DNA from: Flavobacterium sp. J27
Lineage (GTDB): Bacteria; Bacteroidota; Bacteroidia; Flavobacteriales; Flavobacteriaceae
NCBI RefSeq assembly: GCF_004303025.1
Contig: NZ_PJQW01000001.1
Span: 108,764 to 172,763 of the forward strand
Reading direction: 5' to 3'
Length of the DNA stretch: 64,000 nt
The notes under the pieces are model-generated. The model had not been told where the DNA came from. It saw only the letters and a list, made by a program, of their open reading frames with translations, and did no database searches. Position numbers and translations under genes: made by a program. This document shows positions 1-9,250 of the stretch, piece by piece (position 1 is the stretch's first letter; every line of letters begins with the position of its first letter).

Positions 1-1
1 A

Positions 2-283
<282 letters not shown>

Positions 284-391
284 AATGTGAAAAATATTTA
301 ATATTATTAAAAAATACTATTAAATATTAAAAATAATTCTGTTAAAAGAGTTAAAGTTAATATTTCGATGAATAATCTTCAAAAAACTATA

Positions 392-518
392 TACATTTGC
401 ACTCGCAAAAAAGGAAATAATTTTTATCTCCAATTTTGCTAGTAAGTTTTCATAATTTATAGTTTTTGGTTGGTTAATAGCATAAAAACTCAGTCATTAA
501 TTTTGACTGGGTTTTTTT
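392..518 (+). ncRNA. candidate small RNA between a -7 box and an intrinsic terminator
   Basis: The space between hppD and the next gene has a TACATTTG box (392-399) matching the flavobacterial -7 consensus TAnnTTTG. A 13-bp hairpin with a T run follows at 484-518. Transcription would begin near 405 and give an RNA of about 110 nt with no plausible ORF. I see no clear -33 TTG at the expected distance and no known RNA family. A leader remnant or a decayed tRNA-type transcription unit is equally possible. Confidence 0.3.
484..518 (+). terminator. intrinsic terminator upstream of the DUF3108 operon
   Basis: The arms 484-496 and 504-516 pair over 13 bp with one G·T wobble around a 7-nt loop, and a run of T follows. 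It ends the candidate small transcript or hppD read-through and overlaps the promoter of the next operon. Confidence 0.75.
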
Positions 519-532
519 GTTTCTTATTTTTG
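503..532 (+). promoter_or_regulatory. flavobacterial promoter for the DUF3108-kynA-M23-pgi operon
   Basis: TTG at 503-505, a 19-bp spacer and TATTTTTG at 525-532 match the Bacteroidota sigma-ABfr consensus (TTG, 17-23 bp, TAnnTTTG). Initiation near 539 leaves a leader of about 30 nt before the ATG at 569. This supports that start over the upstream TTG at 470, which would lie before the promoter. Confidence 0.7.
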
Positions 533-568
533 GAACAGAAATTGCACTCTTTTCTAAAAAATAAAATT

Positions 569-1342
569 ATGAAAAAAATAATAGTACTACTTATCGTTTT
601 TATTTCAACCAATTCATTTGTTCAAAAAGAGGATGCATTTACCACTGGAGAATGGTTTAAGCTAAGAATCCACTATGGTTTAGTTAATGCAGGTTATGCA
701 ACACTTGAAATAAAAGAAGCTACACGCGATAACCATAAAGTGCATCATGTTCTTGGGAAAGGATGGACTACAGGAATGGCAAAACTATTCTTTCAAGTAA
801 AAGATGATTACCAAAGTTTTTTTGATAAAGAAACAGGAAAGCCCTATCAGTTTTTAAGAAAAATTGATGAAGGTGGTTATACAAAATATCAAGAAGGATT
901 CTTTAATCAGTCCAATAATACAGTGAAAGTTAAAGATTACGAAAAAAATACAGAAAACACATATACTGTACCAGAAAACGTGCAAGATATTGTATCTTCT
1001 TTCTATTATTTAAGAAATCATCCCAAAATAGATGTTTTAAAAGAAGGGGAATCTATAGCTATCGACATGTTTTTTGATAATGAAACTACAAAGTTTAAGT
1101 TAAAATATATTGGTAAAGAAGATATAAAAACTAAATTTGGCAAAATTTCTTGTAAAGTTTTCAGACCTTATGTGCAAGCAGGTAGAGTTTTTAAAGAAGA
1201 AGAAAGTTTAACTGTTTGGATATCAGATGATGACAATAAAATTCCAATTCGAATTAAAGCTAGTTTGGCTGTTGGATCATTGAAGGCTGATTTGGATGCT
1301 TTTAAAGGATTGAAGCACTCTTTTAAAGTAAAAATAGACTAA
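569..1342 (+). CDS. exported DUF3108 domain protein
   Basis: This 257-aa protein has a short basic start and hydrophobic signal segment (residues 1-19). The body fits the DUF3108 family: an early EWFKLRIHYGLVNAGYATLE stretch, then KVFRPYVQAGRVFKEEE and a late TVWISDDDNKIPIRI motif before the end. DUF3108 proteins are predicted beta-rich envelope proteins of unknown function. The ATG at 569 is preferred because it begins the signal peptide and follows a good promoter. Its stop overlaps the kynA ATG (TAATG), so the two are translationally coupled and it heads a four-gene operon. No catalytic residues can be named. Confidence 0.85.
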   Translation: MKKIIVLLIVFISTNSFVQKEDAFTTGEWFKLRIHYGLVNAGYATLEIKEATRDNHKVHHVLGKGWTTGMAKLFFQVKDDYQSFFDKETGKPYQFLRKIDEGGYTKYQEGFFNQSNNTVKVKDYEKNTENTYTVPENVQDIVSSFYYLRNHPKIDVLKEGESIAIDMFFDNETTKFKLKYIGKEDIKTKFGKISCKVFRPYVQAGRVFKEEESLTVWISDDDNKIPIRIKASLAVGSLKADLDAFKGLKHSFKVKID

Positions 1343-2274
1343 TGGAAGTAACACCAGAGATGATTCATCAATTAGAAAAAATTGATGAAAAGTATAAAAA
1401 GATTAACCAAAATACAGAAACACATTTAGAAGGGCTTTTATGGTCTAAACCAATTACCTATTGGGATTATATTCAAACGGATGCCCTTTTGAACCTGCAA
1501 ATCCAAAGGACAACATTACCAGATGAAATGGTCTTTATCATGTATCATCAAGTTAATGAGTTGTTGTTTAAGATGATTCTTTGGGAAATACATCAATTGG
1601 CACATACAGAAGAGCCTAAAACCTATTTTTTTACTGAAAAACTAGGTAGGATTAGTCGGTATTTCGATATGTTAACTACCTCTTTTACGATCATGACTGA
1701 TGGAATGGAGCCAGCTCAATATTTAAAATTTAGAAATACACTAACACCTGCAAGTGGGTTTCAAAGTGCTCAATATAGATTAATTGAATTTGCAACTACC
1801 GATTTAATAAACTTAATAGACAATCGCTTTAGAGCAACTATAGATAGAAATACTCCTTATGAACATGCTTTTGAACATTTGTATTGGCAAGCTGCTGGTA
1901 AAGATTATGCTACAGGTGAAAAAACATATTTGATTAAAGAATTTGAAAGAAAATATAAAAAAGTATTTTTAGATTTTATGGAAGAATACAATACCATAAA
2001 TCTTTGGAGAAAATACAAACAATTACCAAAAGAAGATCAAGAGAATGAAGCGTTGATTAAAGCAATGCGTCATCTAGATAAAACAATAAATATAACTTGG
2101 GTAATGGGTCATTTTAATGCCGCAAAAAAATACATTGAAAGTGTGCCAGGGAATCATGAAGCTACAGGAGGAAGTGATTGGAAAAAATATATGTTACCAA
2201 AATATCAAAAGAGAATATTTTTCCCTGAGTTATGGACGCAAGAAGAATTAGAAAACTGGGGAGAAGAAGTTTAA
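1342..2274 (+). CDS. kynA: tryptophan 2,3-dioxygenase
   Basis: This 310-aa cytosolic haem enzyme opens the indole ring of L-tryptophan to N-formylkynurenine, the first step of the kynurenine pathway. TDO hallmarks are clear: YHQVNELLFKMILWEIHQL near residues 69-87, RTLTPASGFQSAQYR-like substrate-loop residues (FRNTLTPASGFQSAQYR), and WVMGHFNAAKKYI, in which H257 is the likely haem-iron ligand. The ATGG-S-DW segment that closes the active site follows. The ATG overlaps the DUF3108 stop. The C-terminal coding end overlaps the possible ATG start of the next gene at 2232. The length is normal for bacterial TDO. Confidence 0.95.
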   Translation: MEVTPEMIHQLEKIDEKYKKINQNTETHLEGLLWSKPITYWDYIQTDALLNLQIQRTTLPDEMVFIMYHQVNELLFKMILWEIHQLAHTEEPKTYFFTEKLGRISRYFDMLTTSFTIMTDGMEPAQYLKFRNTLTPASGFQSAQYRLIEFATTDLINLIDNRFRATIDRNTPYEHAFEHLYWQAAGKDYATGEKTYLIKEFERKYKKVFLDFMEEYNTINLWRKYKQLPKEDQENEALIKAMRHLDKTINITWVMGHFNAAKKYIESVPGNHEATGGSDWKKYMLPKYQKRIFFPELWTQEELENWGEEV

Positions 2275-2297
2275 AAAAGAATAAAAAAACTATTATA

Positions 2298-3533
2298 TTG
2301 AGATATCTAGCGCTATTACTACTGTTTACCATTATTATTTCCTGTGATAAAAAAGAGGAAAAAAAAGAACAACCTAAAAAAGTTGAAATTAAAGAACCAG
2401 TTGTTAAAGAATTCGGATTTATTTTTAATAATTATAAAGTAATTAGAGATACAATTAAGTCTGGAGATAATTTAGGACTTATTTTTGACAAATATAAATT
2501 ACCAGATAGTTTAAAGACTTTTGAAGTAGTAGAAAAAGTAAGAGATTCTTTCAATCCTCGAATGATAAAGATTGGTAAACCATACCTGCTTTTTTTAGAT
2601 AAAAAGGAACCTAATGAATTACTGGCTCTTGTTTACGTGAAAAATTCAATTGAATATGCAGTAATTGATTTTAGAGACTCTATTCATGTTAGTAACAAGA
2701 AAAAAGCAACTTCTTTAAAAAGAAGGACAATAGCAGCTGAAATTGAAGGATCTTTTTCTGAAACTTTAGCAAAAGAAGGTGCTAGCCCAGCTTTAGCCTC
2801 TCGTTTAGCAAAAGTATATGAATATTCCATCGATTTTTTTAAGATTCAGAAAGGAGATAAGTTTTGTGCAACAATATACGAACGCTTTATTGAAGACTCT
2901 ATTTATGCAGGAGTAGAAAGAGTGGAGTCGACCTATTTTAAACATAGAGGTAACGTTTTTTATGCTTTTCCTTATAAATTAAAACCAGAACAAAGTATGC
3001 CAGATTATTATGACGAAGAAGGAAATGGTTTGAAGAGTATGTTTTTGAAAGCACCTCTAGACTATTTTAGAATTTCCTCTCGTTTTTCTGGAAGACGTTT
3101 TCATCCTGTTCAAAAAAGATGGAAGGCACACAACGGAACTGATTATGCAGCAGCAACAGGAACACCCATTAAGACTACTGCTGCTGGTGTAGTGGAAAGA
3201 GCAGGATATACTTCTGGGAATGGTAATTATGTTAAAGTAAGACACAATGCTACGTATTCAACACAGTATCTCCATATGTCTAAAATTTTGGTTAAAAAAG
3301 GACAATATGTGTCGCAAGGACAAGTAATCGGAAAGGTCGGAAGTACTGGTTTGGCAACAGGACCTCATGTTTGTTATCGTTTTTGGAAAAATGGTGTTCA
3401 GGTTGATCCATTGCGATTGCAATTGCCAAGTGCAGAACCTATGAAAAAAGAAGATAAAGAACAATATTTAAAATATATTGAACCTCTGAAAAAAGAATTA
3501 GATAGTGTAATGACTAATAAATTTAAAGAATAA
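2298..3533 (+). CDS. M23 family metallopeptidase, lipoprotein, with altered zinc motif
   Basis: This is a LytM-type peptidoglycan endopeptidase-like protein. The TTG at 2298 gives a compact lipoprotein signal ending in the lipobox IISC (C16). An ATG at 2232 would add 22 very basic residues and overlap kynA by 43 bp, so the start is uncertain. An extended N-terminal region precedes the C-terminal M23 domain. The HxxxD zinc motif is HNGTD (from 3129), the central motif is YLHM, and the last motif reads GPHVCYRFW (from 3363), where M23 enzymes normally have HxH. A cysteine therefore replaces the usual third zinc-ligand histidine. Cysteine can bind zinc, so activity is possible. The gene overlaps pgi by one base. 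Confidence 0.88.
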   Translation: MRYLALLLLFTIIISCDKKEEKKEQPKKVEIKEPVVKEFGFIFNNYKVIRDTIKSGDNLGLIFDKYKLPDSLKTFEVVEKVRDSFNPRMIKIGKPYLLFLDKKEPNELLALVYVKNSIEYAVIDFRDSIHVSNKKKATSLKRRTIAAEIEGSFSETLAKEGASPALASRLAKVYEYSIDFFKIQKGDKFCATIYERFIEDSIYAGVERVESTYFKHRGNVFYAFPYKLKPEQSMPDYYDEEGNGLKSMFLKAPLDYFRISSRFSGRRFHPVQKRWKAHNGTDYAAATGTPIKTTAAGVVERAGYTSGNGNYVKVRHNATYSTQYLHMSKILVKKGQYVSQGQVIGKVGSTGLATGPHVCYRFWKNGVQVDPLRLQLPSAEPMKKEDKEQYLKYIEPLKKELDSVMTNKFKE

Positions 3534-5170
3534 TGATTTTAGAATCTATTAACCCATCGGGAACAGTTGCTTGGCAAAATTTAAGAGCTCATTTTAATAA
3601 AATCGAGTATGTTTCTATGAAAGAAATGTTTGCTAATGATACTAAAAGAGCAGAGAAATTTAGCATACAATGGCAAGATTTTATTTTAGATTTTTCAAAA
3701 AATAAAATTACAGAAGAGACAACAGCTTTATTACTTGCTTTAGCAAATGAAATAGATTTAAAAAAAGCAATTGAAGCTTATTTTTCTGGAGAACCCATTA
3801 ATCAAACAGAAGATAGAGCTGTATTGCACACAGCTTTAAGAGCAAAAGAAGAAGAGGAAGTATATGTAGATGGTGTAAATATAATTCCTGAAGTATATAA
3901 AGTAAAAAAAGAGATCCAAAAGTTTACATCAGAGATAATCAATGGAACTAGAAAAGGATACACAAATAAGACTTTTACAGATGTTGTAAATATTGGTATT
4001 GGAGGTTCCGATCTTGGACCAGCTATGGTGGTCGAAGCATTACAATATTATAAAAATCATTTAAATGTTCACTTTGTTTCTAATGTAGATGGTGATCATG
4101 TAAATGAAGTTATAAAGAAACTAAACCCTGAAACGACACTTTTTGTAATTGTTTCTAAAACATTTACAACACAAGAAACACTATCCAATGCAGAAACTAT
4201 TCGTGCATGGTTTTTAAAACATGCTAAACAAGAAGATGTAGCCAAACATTTTGTTGCCGTATCTACAAATATTAAAAATGTTACTCAATTTGGTATTTCG
4301 GAGGAAAATATTTTTCCAATGTGGGACTGGGTTGGTGGTCGTTTTTCTTTATGGAGCGCGGTAGGTTTAAGTATTAGTTTAGCGGTAGGGTTTGACAATT
4401 TTAATAATTTATTAAAAGGAGCAAATGAAATGGATATTCATTTTAGAGAAACTCCTTTTGAACAGAATATACCAGTTGTTTTAGCCTTATTAAGTATTTG
4501 GTATAATAATTTTTATGGTGCGGAAACAGAGGCTTTAATTCCATATACGCAATATTTACAAAAATTAGCTCCTTACTTGCAACAAGGTATAATGGAAAGT
4601 AATGGAAAAAGTATTTCTAGAGATGGTAATCCTGTTAACTACCAAACTGGAACAATTATTTGGGGAGAGCCAGGAACTAACTCTCAACATGCATTTTTTC
4701 AATTAATTCACCAAGGAACTAAATTAATCCCAACTGATTTTATTGGATTTAAAAAGTCATTATATGGAAATAAAGACCATCATGACAAGTTGATGTCTAA
4801 TTTCTTTGCTCAAACAGAAGCCTTGTTAATGGGAAAAAATGAAAATCAGGTGAAAGCTGAATTCGAAAAAGCAGGAATGCCAGAAGAAAAAGCGACTTTT
4901 TTAATGCCTTTTAAAGTATTCGATGGAGATAAGCCAACCAATACATTGCTTATAGATGCATTAACTCCTAAGAGCTTAGGAAAGTTAATCGCTATTTATG
5001 AACATAAAATTTTTGTTCAAGGGGTAATCTGGAATATTTTTAGTTATGATCAATGGGGTGTGGAATTAGGAAAACAATTAGCAAATTCGATATTGTCTGA
5101 GATTAATACTAGAGAAATTAAAACTCATGACAGTTCTACACAGTTTTTATTACAAAATTATTTAAAATAA
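3533..5170 (+). CDS. pgi: glucose-6-phosphate isomerase
   Basis: This 545-aa enzyme interconverts glucose-6-phosphate and fructose-6-phosphate in glycolysis and gluconeogenesis. The PGI signature [14 protein letters not shown] lies near residues 265-278. The sugar-phosphate SIS fold motif [14 protein letters not shown] (around 152-165), the [10 protein letters not shown] loop and the [18 protein letters not shown] segment with catalytic Glu and His are all present. The C-terminal [14 protein letters not shown] helix is also conserved. The ATG overlaps the M23 stop codon, making this the last gene of the operon. A strong terminator follows. The length fits the long-form bacterial PGI family. 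Confidence 0.97.
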   Translation: MILESINPSGTVAWQNLRAHFNKIEYVSMKEMFANDTKRAEKFSIQWQDFILDFSKNKITEETTALLLALANEIDLKKAIEAYFSGEPINQTEDRAVLHTALRAKEEEEVYVDGVNIIPEVYKVKKEIQKFTSEIINGTRKGYTNKTFTDVVNIGIGGSDLGPAMVVEALQYYKNHLNVHFVSNVDGDHVNEVIKKLNPETTLFVIVSKTFTTQETLSNAETIRAWFLKHAKQEDVAKHFVAVSTNIKNVTQFGISEENIFPMWDWVGGRFSLWSAVGLSISLAVGFDNFNNLLKGANEMDIHFRETPFEQNIPVVLALLSIWYNNFYGAETEALIPYTQYLQKLAPYLQQGIMESNGKSISRDGNPVNYQTGTIIWGEPGTNSQHAFFQLIHQGTKLIPTDFIGFKKSLYGNKDHHDKLMSNFFAQTEALLMGKNENQVKAEFEKAGMPEEKATFLMPFKVFDGDKPTNTLLIDALTPKSLGKLIAIYEHKIFVQGVIWNIFSYDQWGVELGKQLANSILSEINTREIKTHDSSTQFLLQNYLK

Positions 5171-5193
5171 AATAATTCAAATAGAATTAAACC

Positions 5194-5246
5194 AAAATCC
5201 TATTTCATTTCAATGGTCTCATTATAATGAAATAGGATTTTTTTCT
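5194..5246 (+). terminator. strong intrinsic terminator after pgi
   Basis: The arms 5194-5209 and 5226-5241 form a perfect 16-bp stem with a 16-nt loop, and the right arm runs into TTTT. It closes the DUF3108-pgi operon. Confidence 0.85.
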
Positions 5247-5508
5247 TATAAAATGGATTGTAGTTGTTTTTTTGTAAGATAAATCGTTATTATTTTAGTT
5301 AAAACAACAATAACTTTATGAGATTTATCCTGTTTTAAAATATTTTTTTTAAACTATTTTCTTTAAATGTTTGTTTTTTTAGAATTATGTTTAAAAAAAG
5401 TATTAAATATTAGTGCTTTTGTAATAATATTTTAAAATCAAAATGTTAACATTCACTTAACATACAACTCAAATCCTTGTACCAATTTTGCAAAAAAATT
5501 AACAACAA
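5247..5508 (+). promoter_or_regulatory. AT-rich upstream region of the TonB receptor
   Basis: About 260 bases carry no ORF of note. The only promoter-like signal is a degenerate box, TACCAATTTTG at 5480-5490, with TTG just before it. This is a poor match to TAnnTTTG. Several T and A runs are present. No operator palindrome, riboswitch or RNA gene is apparent. Confidence 0.3.
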
Positions 5509-8109
5509 ATGAGAGTTTTTAAAAAATTAATCATTCTTGGGTTATTCATATTGACAACTCAAGCTATTTTTTCTCAATCAAAAATAACGGGAGTAGTTAT
5601 TGATGGAGATTTTAACGGACCTCTACCAGGTGCAAATGTATTTGTAAAAGGTACAAAAGATGGGGCTACCACTGGATTTGATGGTAAATTTGAATTTACT
5701 ACTAGTGTAACTTCAGGTGAAATCGTAGTATCATACTTAGGTTTTCAAACTAAAGTGATACCTTTTACAGGATCAACTAACATTGGTAATGTTGCTTTAA
5801 AAGCTGATGAAAATCAATTAGAAGCAGTAGTAGTAATTGGTAAAGGAGTTATTGACTTAGCTGGCGATAGAAAAACTCCAATTGCAGTTTCAACAATTAA
5901 AGCCGCTGAAATTCAAGATAAAGTTGGTACTGCAGATATTACACAAGCAATGGTTAATACTCCATCTATTTATGTGGCAGACCAATCAAGAGGATATGGA
6001 GATTCTAATATCAGAGTTCGTGGATTTGAACAAGATAATACAGCAGTATTAATTAACGGTCAACCAGTAAATGGAATGGAAGATGGATTAGTGTATTGGT
6101 CTAACTGGTCAGGTTTAACTGATATTGCTAATGGAATTCAAATTCAAAGAGGTTTAGGTTCGTCTAAATTAGCTATTTCTTCTGTTGGAGGAACGATTAA
6201 TATCGTTACTAGAGCTACAGATAAAAAAGAAGGAGGTTTTGCTTCTTTAGGTGTTGCAAATAATAGTTATTTTAAAACACTTGCTGGTTACAATACAGGA
6301 TTGAACGAGAAAGGTTGGGGTATGAGTATTATGATGTCACATTGGCAAGGAAATGGGTACACTATTGGTACTCAGGGTAATGGGCAAAATTATTTTATAT
6401 CAGTTGGTTATAAACCAAATGATAAACATAATTTCAACTTTTTATTAACTGGAGCTCCTCAATATCACAACCAAAGTTATTCTCAAAGAATAAGTGTATA
6501 TTTAGATAAAGGAAGAAAATATAATAATAACTGGGGTACTTTAAATGGTAAATTTAAAAGTGAAGTTGGTAATTACTATCACAAACCAGTGGCTAACTTA
6601 AACTGGGATTATACAATTTCTGAGAATTCAAATTTATCTACTGTTCTTTATGCTTCTTTAGGAAGAGGAGGAAGTGTTGGAAGTGTTGGTTCTAGAGTAA
6701 GAACTGCTGATGGTCAAATTAATTTCGATCAAATTTATGCTAATAACGTAGCTAGTGCAACAGGTAGATCAACTTATGCTTTAAGAAACTCTGTTAATAA
6801 TCATTCTTGGTTTGGTTTAGTAAGTAATTTTGAAACTAAATTAAGTGATGAAATTAGCTTTAATGCTGGTTTAGATATTAGAACATATAAAGGAAGTCAC
6901 TTTAGACAAATTACTGATTTATTAGGAGCTGATTATTTCTTAGATAACGGTAACGTTAATATTCCTAATAATCAAATTTATGCTACTTATGATTCAAACC
7001 CTTGGAGTGCATTATTTAATTTCGCAAATGAGAATGAAAGATACGCATGGGATTATGATGAAAGAATCAATTATGGTGGTGTGTTTTCACAAATAGAATA
7101 TTCTAATGATAATTTTTCAGCTTTCTTTCAAGGGTCGGTATCAAATCAATCTCACGTAAGATGGGATAGATATCAATATTTACCTGAAAACGAAAAAGCA
7201 GAAGCAGTTAACAATATTGGTTATAACGCAAAAGGTGGTGTAGCATATAATATTAATGAAAACCATACTGTGTTTGGAAATGCGGGATATTATTCTCGTC
7301 AACCATATCATGATAATATTTATTTAAATTTCGGAAATGATGTAAATCCTTTAACTGAAAATGAAAAAATCTTAGGATTAGAATTAGGTTATAGTTTTAC
7401 TTCTTCATTTATTTCTGCTAATTTAAATGCTTACAGAACTTCTTGGAAAGATAGAGTTACTTCTAGTTCTACTACAGCAACTGCTGGTCAAGTGGTAGGA
7501 ACTACAGTGTTAAATGATGGAGATATTATTTATACAACGAATCAAGGTGTTGAGCAATTACACCAAGGTGTTGAATTAGACTTCACAGCTAGACCAACTG
7601 AAAAACTTAATGTAAGAGGTTTTGCTTCTGTAGGTGATTGGCAATATAAAGGAGATGTTGTTACTGTTAAGAGAGATCAAGACAGAAATGTTCTTCTTGA
7701 AACAAGAGATGACGTTGATGGTGGTAAAGTAGGTGGTGCTGCTCAAACAAGTTGGGGGTTAGGTGTAAGATATGAAATCTTACCACGTTTTAATATCGAT
7801 GCTGACTGGAGAAACTACGATAAATTATATTCTGATGTAGGTGCAATTAAAGAAAATTTAGAATTACCTAAATATGATTTAGTAGATGCTGGTTTATCAT
7901 ATAAAATGTTAGTAGGTAAAGATGATAAAAATTCAGTAAACTTCAGATTAAATGTTAATAATGTATTTGGAGAAGTTTATTTAGCTAGTCTTACTACAAC
8001 AAATCAAGCACAAGCAGGTGATCAAACTTTTAACGGAATTAACGTTAGTAATGTTGGTTACTTTGGTTTAGGTACAACTTGGAATTTCACAGTTAGATAT
8101 AATTTCTAA
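5509..8109 (+). CDS. TonB-dependent receptor with carboxypeptidase-regulatory-like domain
   Basis: This 866-aa outer-membrane receptor has a signal peptide ending near FSQSK (about residue 23). A CarboxypepD_reg-like beta domain follows (about 25-105; ITGVVIDGDFNGPLPGANV, then TTGFDGKFEF). The plug domain (about 120-240) contains SIYVADQSRGYGDSNIRVRG and GGTINIVTRA. The rest is a long beta-barrel ending in an aromatic residue (TVRYNF), as outer-membrane proteins do. It imports an unknown substrate using TonB energy. No SusD-like lipoprotein is adjacent, so it is not a standard polysaccharide-utilisation SusC; iron or another small ligand is possible. It is a single-gene unit with its own terminator. 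Confidence 0.92.
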   Translation: MRVFKKLIILGLFILTTQAIFSQSKITGVVIDGDFNGPLPGANVFVKGTKDGATTGFDGKFEFTTSVTSGEIVVSYLGFQTKVIPFTGSTNIGNVALKADENQLEAVVVIGKGVIDLAGDRKTPIAVSTIKAAEIQDKVGTADITQAMVNTPSIYVADQSRGYGDSNIRVRGFEQDNTAVLINGQPVNGMEDGLVYWSNWSGLTDIANGIQIQRGLGSSKLAISSVGGTINIVTRATDKKEGGFASLGVANNSYFKTLAGYNTGLNEKGWGMSIMMSHWQGNGYTIGTQGNGQNYFISVGYKPNDKHNFNFLLTGAPQYHNQSYSQRISVYLDKGRKYNNNWGTLNGKFKSEVGNYYHKPVANLNWDYTISENSNLSTVLYASLGRGGSVGSVGSRVRTADGQINFDQIYANNVASATGRSTYALRNSVNNHSWFGLVSNFETKLSDEISFNAGLDIRTYKGSHFRQITDLLGADYFLDNGNVNIPNNQIYATYDSNPWSALFNFANENERYAWDYDERINYGGVFSQIEYSNDNFSAFFQGSVSNQSHVRWDRYQYLPENEKAEAVNNIGYNAKGGVAYNINENHTVFGNAGYYSRQPYHDNIYLNFGNDVNPLTENEKILGLELGYSFTSSFISANLNAYRTSWKDRVTSSSTTATAGQVVGTTVLNDGDIIYTTNQGVEQLHQGVELDFTARPTEKLNVRGFASVGDWQYKGDVVTVKRDQDRNVLLETRDDVDGGKVGGAAQTSWGLGVRYEILPRFNIDADWRNYDKLYSDVGAIKENLELPKYDLVDAGLSYKMLVGKDDKNSVNFRLNVNNVFGEVYLASLTTTNQAQAGDQTFNGINVSNVGYFGLGTTWNFTVRYNF

Positions 8110-8132
8110 TAAAGAAACTTAATTAAATTACT

Positions 8133-8169
8133 AACCGCTTCACAATTTTTTTGTGAAGCGGTTTTTTTA
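8133..8169 (+). terminator. intrinsic terminator after the TonB receptor
   Basis: The arms 8133-8145 and 8151-8163 make a perfect 13-bp GC-containing stem with a TTTTT loop, followed by a T run. The right arm also supplies the TTG of the next gene's promoter. Confidence 0.9.
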
Positions 8170-8182
8170 TTTCCTATCTTTG
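8151..8182 (+). promoter_or_regulatory. flavobacterial promoter for the small membrane protein gene
   Basis: TTG (8151-8153), a 21-bp spacer and TATCTTTG (8175-8182) form a good TTG/TAnnTTTG promoter 25 bp before the ATG at 8208. The -33 element sits inside the preceding terminator stem. Confidence 0.7.
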
Positions 8183-8207
8183 TTACATAACATTAAAAAA
8201 AACCATT

Positions 8208-8633
8208 ATGTATACAGCATTACAATCTGCACATTCTATTTTTGCTTATATTGTATTAACGATTTTATTTCTGGCATCTTTAAATGCAATTATGGGAGTT
8301 GTGTCTAAAAAGCTTTTCTCAGATAAAGATTTACGTCTTTCGCTTTTTGCTTTAATTCTTTCTCACATGCAGTTGCTAATTGGTTTAATTTTGTATTTTG
8401 TTTCTCCTAAAGGATCTGCAATGCTTGGAGAAATGAAAGATGCGGGTATGCGTTTAACTTCTTTAGAACATCCTTTAATTAATATTATAGCATTGGTTTT
8501 AATTACTATTGGATGGTCAAAACATAAGAAAGAAGAAAGTCATAATGGGAAATTTAAGAAAATTGCTATTTTCTATTCTATAGGGCTTCTTTTAATTTTA
8601 TCAAGAATTCCTTGGTCTAGTTGGTTAAGCTAA
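8208..8633 (+). CDS. small integral membrane protein, four predicted helices, unknown function
   Basis: This 141-aa protein is dominated by hydrophobic segments near residues 10-30, 42-64, 85-103 and 118-137. A GMRLTSLEHPLINIIALVL stretch carries a histidine inside or beside helix 3, and a histidine-containing AHSIFAY segment lies in helix 1. Similar short flavobacterial proteins are sometimes labelled cytochrome b-like, but I see no diagnostic haem motif pair and leave it unassigned. It has its own promoter. The ATG of the RlpA-like gene follows 21 bp after its stop, so the two are probably co-transcribed. Confidence 0.75.
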   Translation: MYTALQSAHSIFAYIVLTILFLASLNAIMGVVSKKLFSDKDLRLSLFALILSHMQLLIGLILYFVSPKGSAMLGEMKDAGMRLTSLEHPLINIIALVLITIGWSKHKKEESHNGKFKKIAIFYSIGLLLILSRIPWSSWLS

Positions 8634-8653
8634 TCTATAAAATAGTAGAAGAA

Positions 8654-9145
8654 ATGAAAATATATAGTTTTAGTATTATTGTTTTATTTCTTCTCTTAAT
8701 TGTAAGCAGTTTTACTTGTAAACAAGAAGCATCGTTTTCAAGTAAAACTTTTTTATTAGATACTATTAGAAAAGATAGTATGGTTGTAGATACAGTTGTG
8801 GTTTCCGATTCTCTTGAATTAGCAACTTCATTACCTTTTGCGGTAATCTACAAAGAAAGAGTACATGCTTCCTATTATCATGATAAATTTAATGGTAAAA
8901 AAACGGCAAGTGGCTCCATTTTTAATAATTCTAAATATACTGCAGCTCACAAAAAATTGCCTTTTGGTACCAAAGTATTAGTTACTAATGTAGCTAATCA
9001 TAAATCTGTTTTAGTTACTATAACTGATAGAGGACCCTATACTAAAGGCAGAGAGATAGATTTGTCAAAAGCAGCTTTTATGGATCTCACAGAGCATAGA
9101 AACACTGGATATATCTTAGTAAACCTTCAAATATTAAATGACTAA
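8654..9145 (+). CDS. rlpA: RlpA-like double-psi beta-barrel lipoprotein
   Basis: This 163-aa protein starts at the ATG at 8654, which gives a hydrophobic signal with a lipobox-like SFTC (C22). From about residue 75 it contains the RlpA double-psi beta-barrel: ASYYHDKFNGKKTASG, AAHKKLPFGTKVLVTN, ITDRGPYTKGREIDLS and a closing leucine-rich strand. RlpA-family proteins bind or cleave peptidoglycan, and septal RlpA is a lytic transglycosylase. The aspartate in TDRGP is conserved. No SPOR domain follows, which is common in short Bacteroidota forms. An ATG-less upstream extension to 8621 would overlap the previous gene and spoil the signal peptide. Confidence 0.87.
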   Translation: MKIYSFSIIVLFLLLIVSSFTCKQEASFSSKTFLLDTIRKDSMVVDTVVVSDSLELATSLPFAVIYKERVHASYYHDKFNGKKTASGSIFNNSKYTAAHKKLPFGTKVLVTNVANHKSVLVTITDRGPYTKGREIDLSKAAFMDLTEHRNTGYILVNLQILND

Positions 9146-9170
9146 AATCAGCTTTGTGCTGATTTTTTTT
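9144..9170 (+). terminator. intrinsic terminator after rlpA-like gene
   Basis: A 9-bp perfect stem (9144-9152 with 9158-9166), a 5-nt loop and a long T run immediately follow the stop codon. Confidence 0.85.
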
Positions 9171-9195
9171 TGATGTTATTTTAACAAAAAATTAA

Positions 9196-9236
9196 GTTCG
9201 TTTAGTTCGGTAATTAGCGAACCTGAATTATCTTTG
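9196..9236 (+). promoter_or_regulatory. promoter and likely operator of the efflux operon
   Basis: TATCTTTG at 9229-9236 is a perfect -7 box about 15 bp before the regulator ATG. Upstream lies an interrupted palindrome, GTTCG (9205-9209) and CGAAC (9218-9222), and a third GTTCG at 9196-9200. The palindrome occupies the -33 to -7 spacer, where a bound regulator would block polymerase. The likely ligand is the GbsR/MarR-type protein encoded next, by autoregulation. This is inference from position. Confidence 0.55.
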
Positions 9237-9250
9237 CACAAAATATTTTT

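Noticed and set aside
2232..2297. ATG at 2232 as start of the M23 lipoprotein
   Set aside because: It gives an unusually long, very basic signal and a 43-bp overlap with kynA; the TTG at 2298 makes a normal short lipoprotein signal. Not fully excluded.
5509..8109. SusC of a polysaccharide-utilisation locus
   Set aside because: No SusD-like lipoprotein or glycoside hydrolase is adjacent, so only a general TonB receptor is claimed.
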